47,215 nucleotides of DNA from the NCBI GenBank assembly GCA_030604525.1, contig JAUVVQ010000014.1, positions 1-47,215 on the forward strand, read 5' to 3'. The position numbers and the translations under genes were made by a program. The DNA comes from Phycisphaerae bacterium (GTDB lineage Bacteria; Planctomycetota; Phycisphaerae; Sedimentisphaerales; Anaerobacaceae). The notes beneath the pieces are model-generated. The model worked only from the letters and a program-made list of their open reading frames with translations. It was not told where the DNA came from and did no database searches. Below, in pieces: positions 18,332 through 26,464 of this stretch (position 1 is the first letter of the stretch; each line of letters opens with the position of its first letter).

Positions 18332-19144
18332 TCAGCTACGGTCAAGGACTATCCCGCAAAACCGCCATATCTTTTCAAATTCTTCCCGCCGAAAAGAAAC
18401 TTTGCCGTAAACAGGGTCTGCGACATTTACAAATCCATCCTCAACACCAAGGACGGCGACACAATGGTCAGACAATAACGAATCTTTTATTATAACTAAA
18501 ACATTACCTGCCTCTTGTAATTCTCGAATCGAGTCGAAGTGTCTATACTTACACTTCAGTCCCAGATTCCCATAGTGTTTATTTATCGCTCTGGAAAGAC
18601 ACCCCGGCAGTGTGCCGGTAACGGGAGTGGAATGTGAGAGGACGGCAATCTGACCTTCCTCCGCAGATATACCCAGTCTCCCAAGCGCTGTCACCGCTGC
18701 CGCAGGACCGCACGTATAGGGCGTCGTCTGATAGCAGATACCGGAAGCATCCATCCGAGTCTGGATATTCGATAAATCTTTATTAATGAAAGCCGGAACA
18801 AGAAAAGGTAAAACACCGAAACAGAAAACAATCAACGTCATCGCAAAGAAAACTGCAATTTTCTCAAAAGTATATTTGAGCCGCGAAAGCGGCGCAGTCA
18901 GACCTATCGTAGCAACCAAAGACAATATGACAAACCTGCTCCTGCCGTTGACAATCCAGTAGAAAGGTTGCTGAAAACCTATCTTCGGAAAAAAACGAAC
19001 CAAAAGCAAAATCCCAATCAGAATAAAGGGCAGAATGTAACCAACGGACCAATAGGGTTTGCGAAAGTTAGAAATCCCCCGTCCGATGTAAACCCCAAAA
19101 ACCGCTACTAAAACAACCCCCAATGTTTCATACCATGCATCCAC
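18332..19144 (-). CDS. Membrane protein with C39-like cysteine peptidase domain
   Basis: About 270 residues. Four or so hydrophobic segments fill residues 1-120. The C-terminal half is a papain-like C39 domain with the nucleophile Cys in QTTPYTCGPAAAVTAL, the His in SDHCVAVLGVE and the Asp in NVADPVYGKV. C39 peptidases usually cleave double-glycine leader peptides during bacteriocin export, but in that case the domain is N-terminal to an ABC transporter; here it follows membrane helices and no transporter is nearby. Stand-alone C39-like proteins of this type are common in Planctomycetes and unassigned. I chose the GTG at 19144 because GGAGG sits 9 bp ahead; a GTG at 19150 is the alternative. 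The 265 bp to xseA contain only a weak GTAACC/GGTTAC inverted pair near 19230-19260. Confidence 0.8.
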   Translation of the reverse strand: MDAWYETLGVVLVAVFGVYIGRGISNFRKPYWSVGYILPFILIGILLLVRFFPKIGFQQPFYWIVNGRSRFVILSLVATIGLTAPLSRLKYTFEKIAVFFAMTLIVFCFGVLPFLVPAFINKDLSNIQTRMDASGICYQTTPYTCGPAAAVTALGRLGISAEEGQIAVLSHSTPVTGTLPGCLSRAINKHYGNLGLKCKYRHFDSIRELQEAGNVLVIIKDSLLSDHCVAVLGVEDGFVNVADPVYGKVSFRREEFEKIWRFCGIVLDRS

Positions 19145-19409
19145 TAACACCTGCCTCCAAGCCAGTTTCTTAATACGATTGCATTATATCAGATTAACTT
19201 TAGTCACTCAAGAAAATAAAGCCGTCTCGACCGTAACCTCTTAAATGAACACAGGTTACAACCGTAACAAAAAATGCCGCCCTTGATGTCCCGCAAACGC
19301 CCCGCCTGAAAAATCAATACCTATATATTGTGTGATTAGCGATTGATATTTCCCCACAAATACTTATAATCAGCATCTGAGCAGCAAAACAAATAACTTA
19401 AAAACTAAT

Positions 19410-20765
19410 ATGAAAACCGCCGCAAAACAAATATATACGGTCAGCCAGGTCACTTCTTTAATCAAGGAGATTCTCGAAAATAACCTCCCCGGACGGGTTA
19501 ACATTACAGGCGAGATAACAGACTGGAAACATCACCGCCAGAGCGGACACTGCTACTTCTCGCTCAAAGATGAAACCGCCTTGCTGCCCTGCGTTATGTG
19601 GAGCAGCAAATTCAACAAAGTCAAATTCGCACCGGAAAACGGCCTGGCTGTAATAGCTGCCGGCCATATCGATATATACCCTCCTCAAGGCAAATACCAG
19701 TTTTACGTTGATTCGATGCAGCCGGCCGGTATCGGCGCATTGCAGTTAGCTTACGAGCAGATGGTAAAACGGCTGCACGCCGAAGGACTCTTCAAGCAAG
19801 AACACAAAAAAACCCTGCCCCGCTACCCCGAAAGAATAGCCGTCCTGACAAGCGAATCAGGAGCCGCAATCGGAGACATCGAAAACAGCATCCACAATCG
19901 CTGGCCTCCTGTCAAAATATTCCTCTACCCCGTGCCAGTCCAGGGTGAAGGGGCAGCCCAACGAATTGCCGCTGCTATAAAAGATGTAAACAACCGCAAC
20001 GACATCCTGAAACTCGATTTGCTTATCGTCGGACGTGGCGGCGGCTCCCTCGAAGACCTATGGGCATTCAACGAAGAAGTCCTCGCAAGAGCTATCTTCG
20101 ATTCGACCATACCTGTCATAAGTGCGGTAGGCCACGAAATTGATACCACAATCGCCGACTGGGTCGCCGACGCCCGCGCCTCTACTCCTACCAAAGCTGG
20201 CGTTACCGCCGTCCCGGATATAAAAGATATCTCCCAACAGCTCGCTGCCATACAAACCAGGTTGCACCGCAAGGTCTCAGACATATTCGTTCTCGCTTTG
20301 CAAAAATTGGAAACCATCCTTGCAAGCTCTGTATTCAAAAACCCATTGCTTTTTGTCAATAACGCAGCCCAGCAGCTTGATGAAATCAGTTCCCAGCTAA
20401 CAGAATCTTTATCCCGGATGCTTACAGAGATAAAGCAGCAGCTCGCACAGGCCTACGAAAAGATTGCTGCCCTTGAGCCGCATCGGCTTCTAAGCGCAAA
20501 TACCGTTGCTTTGAACAATCTGCTGAACCGAAGCGCCTCTGCAATCACAGCCGTTATTAATAAAAGAAGAATTGACCTTACCGCTTATGAAAATCGACTG
20601 GCCGGCTTAAATCCCAAATCAGTTCTCAATCGCGGCTATTCAATTACCACAGACAAGCGAACAGGCCGACTCATCCGCAAACCCGACCAAATCCAAATCG
20701 GCTCTCTCCTAATAACCGAACTCGCAAAGAAAAAATCCATCGAAAGCAAAGTTACAAAAAAGTAA
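19410..20765 (+). CDS. xseA: Exodeoxyribonuclease VII large subunit
   Basis: 451 residues, normal for XseA. The N-terminal OB fold (about 8-105, with VNITGEITDWKHHRQSGHCY) binds single-stranded DNA. The catalytic part carries VGRGGGSLEDLWAFNEE, SAVGHEIDTTIADWVAD and RASTPTKA. A helical region (about 275-390) forms the coiled arm that holds the small subunits, and the C-terminus has NRGYSITTD. With XseB it degrades single-stranded DNA in both directions in mismatch repair and recombination. The small-subunit gene normally follows directly; here it lies 4.4 kb further on, beyond an inverted SIR2-STAND gene and repeats. Confidence 0.97.
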   Translation: MKTAAKQIYTVSQVTSLIKEILENNLPGRVNITGEITDWKHHRQSGHCYFSLKDETALLPCVMWSSKFNKVKFAPENGLAVIAAGHIDIYPPQGKYQFYVDSMQPAGIGALQLAYEQMVKRLHAEGLFKQEHKKTLPRYPERIAVLTSESGAAIGDIENSIHNRWPPVKIFLYPVPVQGEGAAQRIAAAIKDVNNRNDILKLDLLIVGRGGGSLEDLWAFNEEVLARAIFDSTIPVISAVGHEIDTTIADWVADARASTPTKAGVTAVPDIKDISQQLAAIQTRLHRKVSDIFVLALQKLETILASSVFKNPLLFVNNAAQQLDEISSQLTESLSRMLTEIKQQLAQAYEKIAALEPHRLLSANTVALNNLLNRSASAITAVINKRRIDLTAYENRLAGLNPKSVLNRGYSITTDKRTGRLIRKPDQIQIGSLLITELAKKKSIESKVTKK

Positions 20766-20820
20766 AAAAATACTTCCCGACTTATCGGGATTCCACATTT
20801 TTACACTTTGCATTTTTAAT
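20764..20820 (+). repeat. Left direct repeat flanking the SIR2-STAND gene
   Basis: About 55 bp matching 24063-24117 in the same orientation with few differences. The core is the hairpin TCCCGA-CTTA-TCGGGA at 20775-20790, followed by TTCCACATTTTT and GCATTTTTAAT. It begins at the xseA stop and may also serve as its terminator. Confidence 0.75.
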
Positions 20821-20828
20821 CCGAAGAA

Positions 20829-23800
20829 TTATTGCGCAAATTCATATTTAACATTAATTGCACGTGCGCCTTTCATAGAAAAAGCTATGTTAAATCGCAT
20901 ACGAGTACCCACTGTCAATAGTGTCCAATCATCTACCTCAAAGTTGTCAGGGTTAACATATATCCAATCGCCTACACCATCCCTTAAAACAAAACAATAC
21001 GTAGCCTCCATTTTAGCAATTGAACCAGCAAATTCTTGAGCTAAAGGGTATTGAGCTTTATTGCGGAATTCAGACGGCAAACGTGAAGCTCCAAGCTTTT
21101 TGAATAAAGCTTTGCTCTGTGGGTATTCTTTATTAATAAACAATTGACGTGCATGTAATAGTTGAGCGTCATAGTTAGAATCTCCAGGACTATAAGACCG
21201 GCGAAAATGATATTCTAATGTCTCATTTGAAACTGTACCTATTTCTAATAATAATTTCCCGTAGGCATAATGTAACTTTCGATTGAAACCGCTTTCCTCA
21301 AGCGCACGCTTTAAAGTTACCTCTGCATCTTGAATGCAATTTCTCTTTTTGCAATCAGCTAATCTCATAGCAACGTAAGCATTACGTGGATTAGCATCAA
21401 AAGATTTCTGCAATGACTCTATCGCACGGTCGGATTCCATGATGAGAGATGCAAATTTTGACTCTAAACTCAAGAGAACTGAGTCCATTGGGAATTTTTG
21501 AAGACCTTGACTCAATTCTTTTTCAATATCTTTGGTATATTTTTCTATCACAGACTCAGAAGCAGGTGATTCCAATTTGTTTTTCAATACCTCTTTGAGT
21601 TTTAATAGGCTTATTTTGACCAAAGTGGAAATGGCAAATGTGTTATTAGTAAGTTTTTTCAACGATAAACAAATCTTCGTGGCTTGGTCAAGTGATTTGT
21701 TTTTCTCGAGTTCAGTGCGTGCTGTTTCTGCACACTTCAGGTAGCATTCGGCGATACTGTGCAACACTGTTTGGTTGTTCGGAGACAGTTCCAAGGCATT
21801 GTTTAATAATTCCCCAGCTTTACGTAAATTACCATTCGGACGATTCATTTCATAAATACTCATTTGATGAAGAAGATATTGATTCCTGCCCGCGTTCTCT
21901 TCTGCCAATTTATATATTTTTTCCACCATCGAATGATCAGGGAAAATTTCCAGCAAAGCTCTTCCTATAATCATATGAGTAAAGGCCAACCTATCTGTTT
22001 CATAGGAAAGATTTAATTGATGAAGACACTTTAAATACTCGTTATACTTTTCTTCTGGTTTACGAAGAATGTCTTCAAAAATCATTTCTGCTATATGGGC
22101 ATGTCTCGTTCGATATAAATAATCACCAATTATAGGGTTGTACACTGATTCAATGATACGCTCTAAAGGCATAAAGAATTTTTTGCTGAATTCCTCAAAT
22201 GTGACCCCATGAATTCTTGAGATTAAACCGGCCCGAACTGGAACATCAAATCTATTTAAAACACATATAGTAAGGTAAATGCTTTGTGCTTGAGCTGACT
22301 TTATATTGTTATATTCATCTGTTATGATCTCTTCAAAAGATTTCCCAAAGGTCGCTTCATGCAACGCAACTAACAATTGACGCCCCGCATGCTCTACAAA
22401 AGCTTTACGTCTATCTTCCATCTTAAGCTTCGAAAGTGTCCCTAGCGCATTATGTTTTTCTAAGAGCACCAAAAGACTACTTATGTCTTTGTGTGACAAA
22501 TATTTTAGTTCATATTCATCTGTCACGTATGATGAAAGATTTTCGCAGGTCATATTCCATTCGTTGATTCTTGCAGAAGTAACTACTGTCAAATATTTTC
22601 CGTGCTCGCCTATTGCGTTTGTTAGTGATTCTAATTCGCGAATTCTATTTGGAGCATCTTCAACAAAGAGATAAATTCGTTCCTCGCAGTATACAATAAG
22701 CTGTTGAAGGGCAACTGTATTTATTACCCCATATGATGGGTTGAGATACAAGCATAGCTTATCGTAATCATGGGTGGCATCCCATGCAATTCGATGAAGA
22801 AGTGTTGATTTGCCTGCGCCAGCATGTCCCTTAACAACGATAAATTGCAAGTTATCCATGACAGTATTATCATCAAGAAAGTGGTCAGAAAGAATTGTAT
22901 CCACTAACCCTCGGCGAACATCCAAGTTTTGTTCAATAGCAGACCAGCCCGGATTTATGCCCTTGTAAAAATCTTTTGGATTAACCTGCTTGGTAACTTT
23001 TACCGCTTTTACATAGTCAACGTCAGTATTCAAAAATTGAGTTAAATTATCATTAAGCACAACATCTTTTTTGATAAATCTTTCTGTAATAGCTATATTC
23101 CCAGTAGGTACTGTTTTCTTCAGAACGCGAAATGGACTTGTCAACTTGGAATCTGCGATAGTCAAGAACTCTTCAAATGTTCCAGAAATCATAGTTATAT
23201 GTTTCTTTTCCCACATCCTTGCTTCAATCGGATCAACATCTGGAGTAACCATATAATAACGAGGTCTTAACATGCCCTGTTGTTTGCTTACATTTGTGAT
23301 TATTGACTTGAAGTTTGGATCTTGTAAATTATACCCTACAAATACAATGGAACGTTCACACGCCCACTCAATAAACATGCCAAAAACACGTTTTCTGCCT
23401 TTTTCATACTCAGTAAATTGGTCAGGCGTCAGTATGAGAGGGCATTCTTCATTTGCTATTCTTGTTATACAACCATGTAATTTTAAATAAGCTAAAGAAT
23501 TGGGACATCGCAGTTTTTTGTCAATCATGTCTGTATTATCAATGAAAGGAACTACGACTTGTTGTCCGTCAGACCTGTTACGATAAGCTTTTTCTACAAG
23601 TAAATCATAGTTTGTTGTAGCAAGCCCCCGCCAATTGAAAGTAGGTAAAAGGTTATGAGATTTTGATGGCTCTAAAGGCTCAAAAATATCACAAATATGC
23701 CTTTGAACAGCATATAAATTCGTTTCATTAATAGCATATTCACTGATCTGACTAAGCGGATATGTCTTGAATTTACCGCCAAGAAATTTGTTGGCTAATA

Positions 23801-23933
23801 TCTCGCCCAATTTTTTAGATGAAGGAGCTGTATTCCCTTTGGAATTTTTGGCCTCCATTGAAGCTCCAGCACCAAGCATAAGCACAACATTGCCTTCTCT
23901 AATCTCAGATAACAAAAATGATGGAATTTCCAT
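20829..23933 (-). CDS. SIR2-STAND NTPase-TPR protein, candidate antiphage defence
   Basis: 1034 residues. N-terminal SIR2-like domain (about 1-270): VLMLGAGAS nucleotide loop, LATTNYDLLVE, catalytic-type His in YLKLHGC, and FVGYNLQDPNF. SIR2 domains of defence proteins cleave NAD+. A P-loop NTPase of the STAND type follows: Walker A VKGHAGAGKSTLLH near residue 375 and Walker B-like IYLFVEDA. The last 500 residues are helical repeats of TPR type (for example NNALELSPNNQTVLHSIAECYL, split over several repeats) ending in a small beta domain. This order, effector-switch-sensor, is that of Avs5-like and related SIR2 defence proteins in which phage detection triggers NAD depletion. Defence is inferred, not shown. 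I use the ATG at 23933, preceded by GAGGGA; a TTG at 23948 is possible. It lies inverted between xseA and xseB, flanked by direct repeats. Confidence 0.88.
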   Translation of the reverse strand: MEIPSFLLSEIREGNVVLMLGAGASMEAKNSKGNTAPSSKKLGEILANKFLGGKFKTYPLSQISEYAINETNLYAVQRHICDIFEPLEPSKSHNLLPTFNWRGLATTNYDLLVEKAYRNRSDGQQVVVPFIDNTDMIDKKLRCPNSLAYLKLHGCITRIANEECPLILTPDQFTEYEKGRKRVFGMFIEWACERSIVFVGYNLQDPNFKSIITNVSKQQGMLRPRYYMVTPDVDPIEARMWEKKHITMISGTFEEFLTIADSKLTSPFRVLKKTVPTGNIAITERFIKKDVVLNDNLTQFLNTDVDYVKAVKVTKQVNPKDFYKGINPGWSAIEQNLDVRRGLVDTILSDHFLDDNTVMDNLQFIVVKGHAGAGKSTLLHRIAWDATHDYDKLCLYLNPSYGVINTVALQQLIVYCEERIYLFVEDAPNRIRELESLTNAIGEHGKYLTVVTSARINEWNMTCENLSSYVTDEYELKYLSHKDISSLLVLLEKHNALGTLSKLKMEDRRKAFVEHAGRQLLVALHEATFGKSFEEIITDEYNNIKSAQAQSIYLTICVLNRFDVPVRAGLISRIHGVTFEEFSKKFFMPLERIIESVYNPIIGDYLYRTRHAHIAEMIFEDILRKPEEKYNEYLKCLHQLNLSYETDRLAFTHMIIGRALLEIFPDHSMVEKIYKLAEENAGRNQYLLHQMSIYEMNRPNGNLRKAGELLNNALELSPNNQTVLHSIAECYLKCAETARTELEKNKSLDQATKICLSLKKLTNNTFAISTLVKISLLKLKEVLKNKLESPASESVIEKYTKDIEKELSQGLQKFPMDSVLLSLESKFASLIMESDRAIESLQKSFDANPRNAYVAMRLADCKKRNCIQDAEVTLKRALEESGFNRKLHYAYGKLLLEIGTVSNETLEYHFRRSYSPGDSNYDAQLLHARQLFINKEYPQSKALFKKLGASRLPSEFRNKAQYPLAQEFAGSIAKMEATYCFVLRDGVGDWIYVNPDNFEVDDWTLLTVGTRMRFNIAFSMKGARAINVKYEFAQ

Positions 23934-24062
23934 TGCAACTTCCCTCAATTTCTAAAATAATCCTATTTCCGACAAAATCTCCGTGACCTCTGTGTCCTCT
24001 GTGGCACCAAAAAATCCACGAATAAATTAGAACATCCTCAACTTTTCATATTCCGTCAGATT
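23934..24062. other. Intergenic DNA with a generic dispersed sequence
   Basis: Around 23981-24010 lies CTCCGTGACCTCTGTG followed by TCCTCTGTGGC, a sequence type found dispersed between genes in many environmental bacterial genomes. No gene is visible. Confidence 0.4.
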
Positions 24063-24117
24063 CAAAAATACATCCCGACTTTTCGGGATTCCACAATTTT
24101 GCATTTTTCATTTTAAT
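24063..24117 (+). repeat. Right direct repeat flanking the SIR2-STAND gene
   Basis: Same orientation as 20764-20820. Its hairpin TCCCGA-CTTT-TCGGGA lies at 24073-24088, followed by TTCCACAATTTT and GCATTTTT. One loop base and a few flanking bases differ. The two copies enclose 3.2 kb containing only the SIR2-STAND gene. Confidence 0.75.
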
Positions 24118-25134
24118 ATTTGATTTTGTTGTCCGCTCTCTAACCTCTGAACTACTGGCTACTGACTAATTCTTGAAATTTCCGCTTCCCATAGGTGTAA
24201 TTTATAATTATACTATCCTCCAAAATATCCGCAACCCCAAAACCCCCCAAAATCCAAAAAATCTGTTTACCCCGTTAGAAATGTGCCTTCGATTTTCTAA
24301 TGGGGCGTAATCCGTTGTTAAATTTCAATCATTTTTTCATATAGCTGGAAGCAAAAACCAAATTTTTTTACAAATTTTTATCTCCTTATCACACAATCAC
24401 TTGCGTTTTTTTGAACCGCAAAAAACCCATCTTTTTCGTCCCAAATGCGCAAGTCCCCCCTAACATAGAGGGCGTGTTTTCCCACCGCCCAAAAACGATT
24501 AACGAACCACGAGACACGAATCAAGAGGTACTTAAAATGACCACCGAACATCAAAACTTCTCGTTTAGCCCACGCCGGAGCGAAGCAAAGGTCAGCCGAA
24601 GGCTGATTTACCTTCTCTACTCACTGCTGGTTCTCACCAGCCGCTTTACACTTGTAGAGAGAGCTCTACAAATCCACCTTTTTATGCAAAACAAACCCAA
24701 TTTCCAAAAAGCTGCAACGAACATAACTCCTGTCCTAATAAAATCTTATGCCAACATTCCCCTTCGCAGACGCTTCAAAAACAAAGCCAATTCAAACCCA
24801 ATCGAACCCAATCGCCAAAACCCAAAAATGAGCTTAACCTTTTATTACACAATGGATTACGAAAAAAAACAGCGATTTTACACAGCCAAAAACAAAGCCG
24901 ATTTCAGAAATGAATATAACCTTTTATTAGACAAGGGCTTACGAGAATTTATGTATATAACCGCTTCAAAAACAAACCCAAAACGAACCCAATCGAACCC
25001 AATTTCAAACTCAGCCCTCCCCGCCCCGAAAAATACCTTCCGGCATTGTAATTCACGAACTTTTGTTTATAATGAAAGGATTATTGTCGTCTGGCAGATT
25101 AAAAAAAATGAAAAATTATGGAAATTTAAGAATA
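24118..25134. repeat. Repeat-rich spacer with degenerate NKPNF/NKANF-type units
   Basis: No convincing gene lies here, although a frame stays open into xseB. From about 24680 to 25010 the DNA is built of degenerate copies of one unit: AAAACAAACCCAATTTC (24684), AAAACAAAGCCAATTC (24773), AAAACAAAGCCGATTTC (24890) and AAAACAAACCCAAAACG (24969), with AACCTTTTATTA also twice (24838, 24919) and AACCCAATCGAACCCAAT twice (24793, 24984). If translated they give NKPNF, NKANS, NKADF and SNPIEPN, the low-complexity peptides often seen wrongly fused to proteins of Phycisphaerae. I read them as non-coding dispersed repeats. Confidence 0.6.
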
Positions 25135-25349
25135 TGAGCAAAAAACAAAATAACACTCTCGGCAAACTGAATTTCGAGCAGTCAATCAAAGAGCTTACCA
25201 GTATTGTAGGAAAAATCGAGCAGGGACAAATCCCCCTTCAGGACAGTCTCGAGCAGTATGAAAAAGGAATGGCTCTGATTAAACACTGCAGGGGAATCCT
25301 TCAGAAGACCGAAGAGCGAATCGAAAAAATTTCAGGGCAAAAACAATAA
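25135..25349 (+). CDS. xseB: Exodeoxyribonuclease VII small subunit
   Basis: 71 residues starting MSKKQNNTLGKLNFEQSIKEL, the normal XseB size and fold: two long helices with LTSIVGKIEQGQIPLQDSLE and YEKGMALIKHC. XseB subunits coat the helical arm of XseA and are needed for exonuclease VII activity. The open frame extends far upstream to 24411, but the extension is made of repeat DNA, so I set the start at the ATG of the family match. No clear ribosome site is seen ahead of it. It is separated from xseA by 4.4 kb, an unusual split of a normally adjacent pair. Confidence 0.93.
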
Positions 25350-25421
25350 TCCTGAATATCGTCTCTGTATAAGCTCAAGCAGCTATGGACATACAAAATA
25401 CTAAATACGATATACGAATCA

Positions 25422-25506
25422 GCGAGCGTGGCGGAACTGGCAGACGCGCAAGGTTTAGGTCCTTGTGTCCGATACGGACGTGGAGGTTCGACTCCTCTCG
25501 CTCGCA
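25422..25506 (+). tRNA. tRNA-Leu, anticodon UAG
   Basis: An 85-nt cloverleaf: acceptor GCGAGCG pairs with CGCTCGC plus discriminator A; anticodon stem CAAGG/CCTTG with loop TTTAGGT gives anticodon TAG; a long variable arm (TGTCCGATACGGAC) is as expected for leucine; T arm GGAGGTTCGACTCC. CCA is not encoded. It reads CUN codons. It sits at the edge of a block of broken genes, a typical position for integration and loss. Confidence 0.96.
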
Positions 25507-25574
25507 TTGCGGAAATGATTATTCAGTTGAATCTTCTTTGTCAAGAATTACGCATCCTTGCATCTTCTTGTCAC

Positions 25575-25709
25575 CAGGCCGATATGGTTGACGAAAATAA
25601 TAAAATTAAAGGTCTGGGAAGATTGTTGGGAATTGATGCTGTCGCAACTATGCTCGGTGCACTCCTGGGAACATCTACAACCACCGCTTATATCGAATCT
25701 GCAGCAGGC
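25575..25709 (+). pseudogene. Internal fragment of an NCS2/AzgA-type nucleobase permease
   Basis: Forty-five codons read QADMVDENNKIKGLGRLLGI and then DAVATMLGALLGTSTTTAY with IESAAG, a well conserved core of AzgA/UacT-like purine permeases (430-450 residues). Neither side continues the family: upstream is spacer behind the tRNA, downstream the frame runs into the reverse complement of another gene. It is a remnant about one tenth of the gene in length. Confidence 0.75.
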
Positions 25710-25838
25710 ATGAGCATACACGGCTGTGGTTTCTTTTGCTGTGACAACTTTCGCCTTGGCAGCTTCGGCACCGGAAAACCCGATTAAAACTATCGCCGCA
25801 ACCAAAACCAAAATAGTAAGTAGCTTTGCTGTTTTCAT
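25710..25838 (-). pseudogene. 5' end of a secreted-protein gene, cut after about 39 codons
   Basis: Starts MKTAKLLTILVLVAAIVLIG and continues to a signal-peptidase-like AEAAKA, preceded by a good GGAGG site. After KETTA the frame (open to 25548, 96 residues in total) enters the antisense of the permease fragment and gives a Cys-rich nonsense tail. It thus has a working-looking promoter (leader copy A), ribosome site and signal peptide but no mature domain. A short secreted peptide could still be made. Confidence 0.65.
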
Positions 25839-25866
25839 TTTCTTTTTCCTCCAAGAATTGGTTAAC

Positions 25867-25950
25867 TGACATTTCCCATTTAAAAAGTTTTAAAATATAA
25901 TTCCTACGTACGACATCAATGAACTTACAAAAATTACCTTAAACTGTCAA
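25867..25950 (-). promoter_or_regulatory. Promoter-leader module, copy A
   Basis: Read on the minus strand: -35 TTGACA (25945-25950), 17-bp spacer, -10 TAAGTT (25922-25927), then 49 nt to GGGAAATGTCA (ATG at 25872). It matches copies B and D through promoter, leader and start, and lies directly upstream of the truncated secreted-protein gene. A palindrome-like TTTTAAAACTTTTTAAA precedes the GGGAAATG. Confidence 0.7.
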
Positions 25951-26019
25951 GAATTTACTCTTTCAAAGCCGCTTTTTGTCTGCAATTTCCCCCCGCCTCA
26001 TGGACAAAATTTATATCTA

Positions 26020-26040
26020 AACCCGGATTTCCCAGATGAA
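26020..26040 (-). promoter_or_regulatory. 21-nt motif shared with 46779-46799
   Basis: Identical over 21 bases to 46779-46799 in reverse complement (core CTGGGAAATCCGGG, a near-palindrome around GGAAATCC). It lies 69 bp upstream of the -35 of copy A. Confidence 0.55.
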
Positions 26041-26069
26041 CCCCGTAAGGCCAACGGCCTCTTACGGGG
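26041..26069. terminator. GC-rich hairpin
   Basis: CCCCGTAAGGCC-AAC-GGCCTCTTACGGGG folds into a stem of 12 pairs with a 2-nt bulge. It directly abuts the 21-nt motif. No T-run follows on the plus strand, so terminator function is uncertain; it may be part of a repeat element. Confidence 0.45.
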
Positions 26070-26150
26070 TGAAGTTGTGCAAACCAAATAAAATTTGTTA
26101 GAATAGAGCTTTTCCATTAAGGCGGTTTACTTTATGACAATAAAGGTTTA

Positions 26151-26225
26151 TTTACCGCGAAGTGCACGAAGGGCACGAAAAGATACTGAATTCCTTGATT
26201 TAACTTCGCGTTCTTCGTGGTGAGT
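26151..26225. repeat. Dispersed CGCGAAG/CACGAAG element
   Basis: ACCGCGAAGTGCACGAAGGG near the start and CTTCGCGTTCTTCGTGGTGA at the end are imperfect inverted ends around a 30-bp middle. Sequences of this type are scattered between genes in many environmental bacteria. The rest of 26070-26464 holds no gene that I can support; a short reading frame at 26408-26464 (MNRQSILVL) ends just before the next gene. Confidence 0.5.
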
Positions 26226-26464
26226 TGATTCCCTTCGTCAAAAAACAGGCAGATTTTGCTTATTTTAATGGTTTTTATATGTTATTATGGGACAGAAGTT
26301 GAGATGTTTCTGTTTTACGCAAAACTGGCAGGCCTTGAGTTAGCACGATGTAGCGGTGCCCTTTTTCGTGGGACGAGAAATATTAACGTTTTTTAGATGA
26401 GATAGACATGAACAGGCAATCAATTCTTGTGTTGACGGGAGGGACTGTGGGATCCTACTTCTGA

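Noticed and set aside
19230-19262. GTAACC/GGTTAC inverted pair upstream of xseA
   Set aside because: Only 6 bp arms with a long gap; too weak to call an operator.
15843-24497. 14-nt match ACATAGAGGGCGTG near 15846 and 24463, each followed by CAAAAACGATTA
   Set aside because: Short matches of this length are expected by chance in 47 kb, and the first is inside a gene; kept only as a curiosity.
24680-25010. Spaced repeats considered as a CRISPR array
   Set aside because: Units are degenerate, of unequal spacing and overlap in composition; no cas gene is present.
24411-25134. In-frame 241-residue N-terminal extension of XseB
   Set aside because: It consists of repeat DNA, has no family similarity and lacks a ribosome site; XseB begins at 25135.
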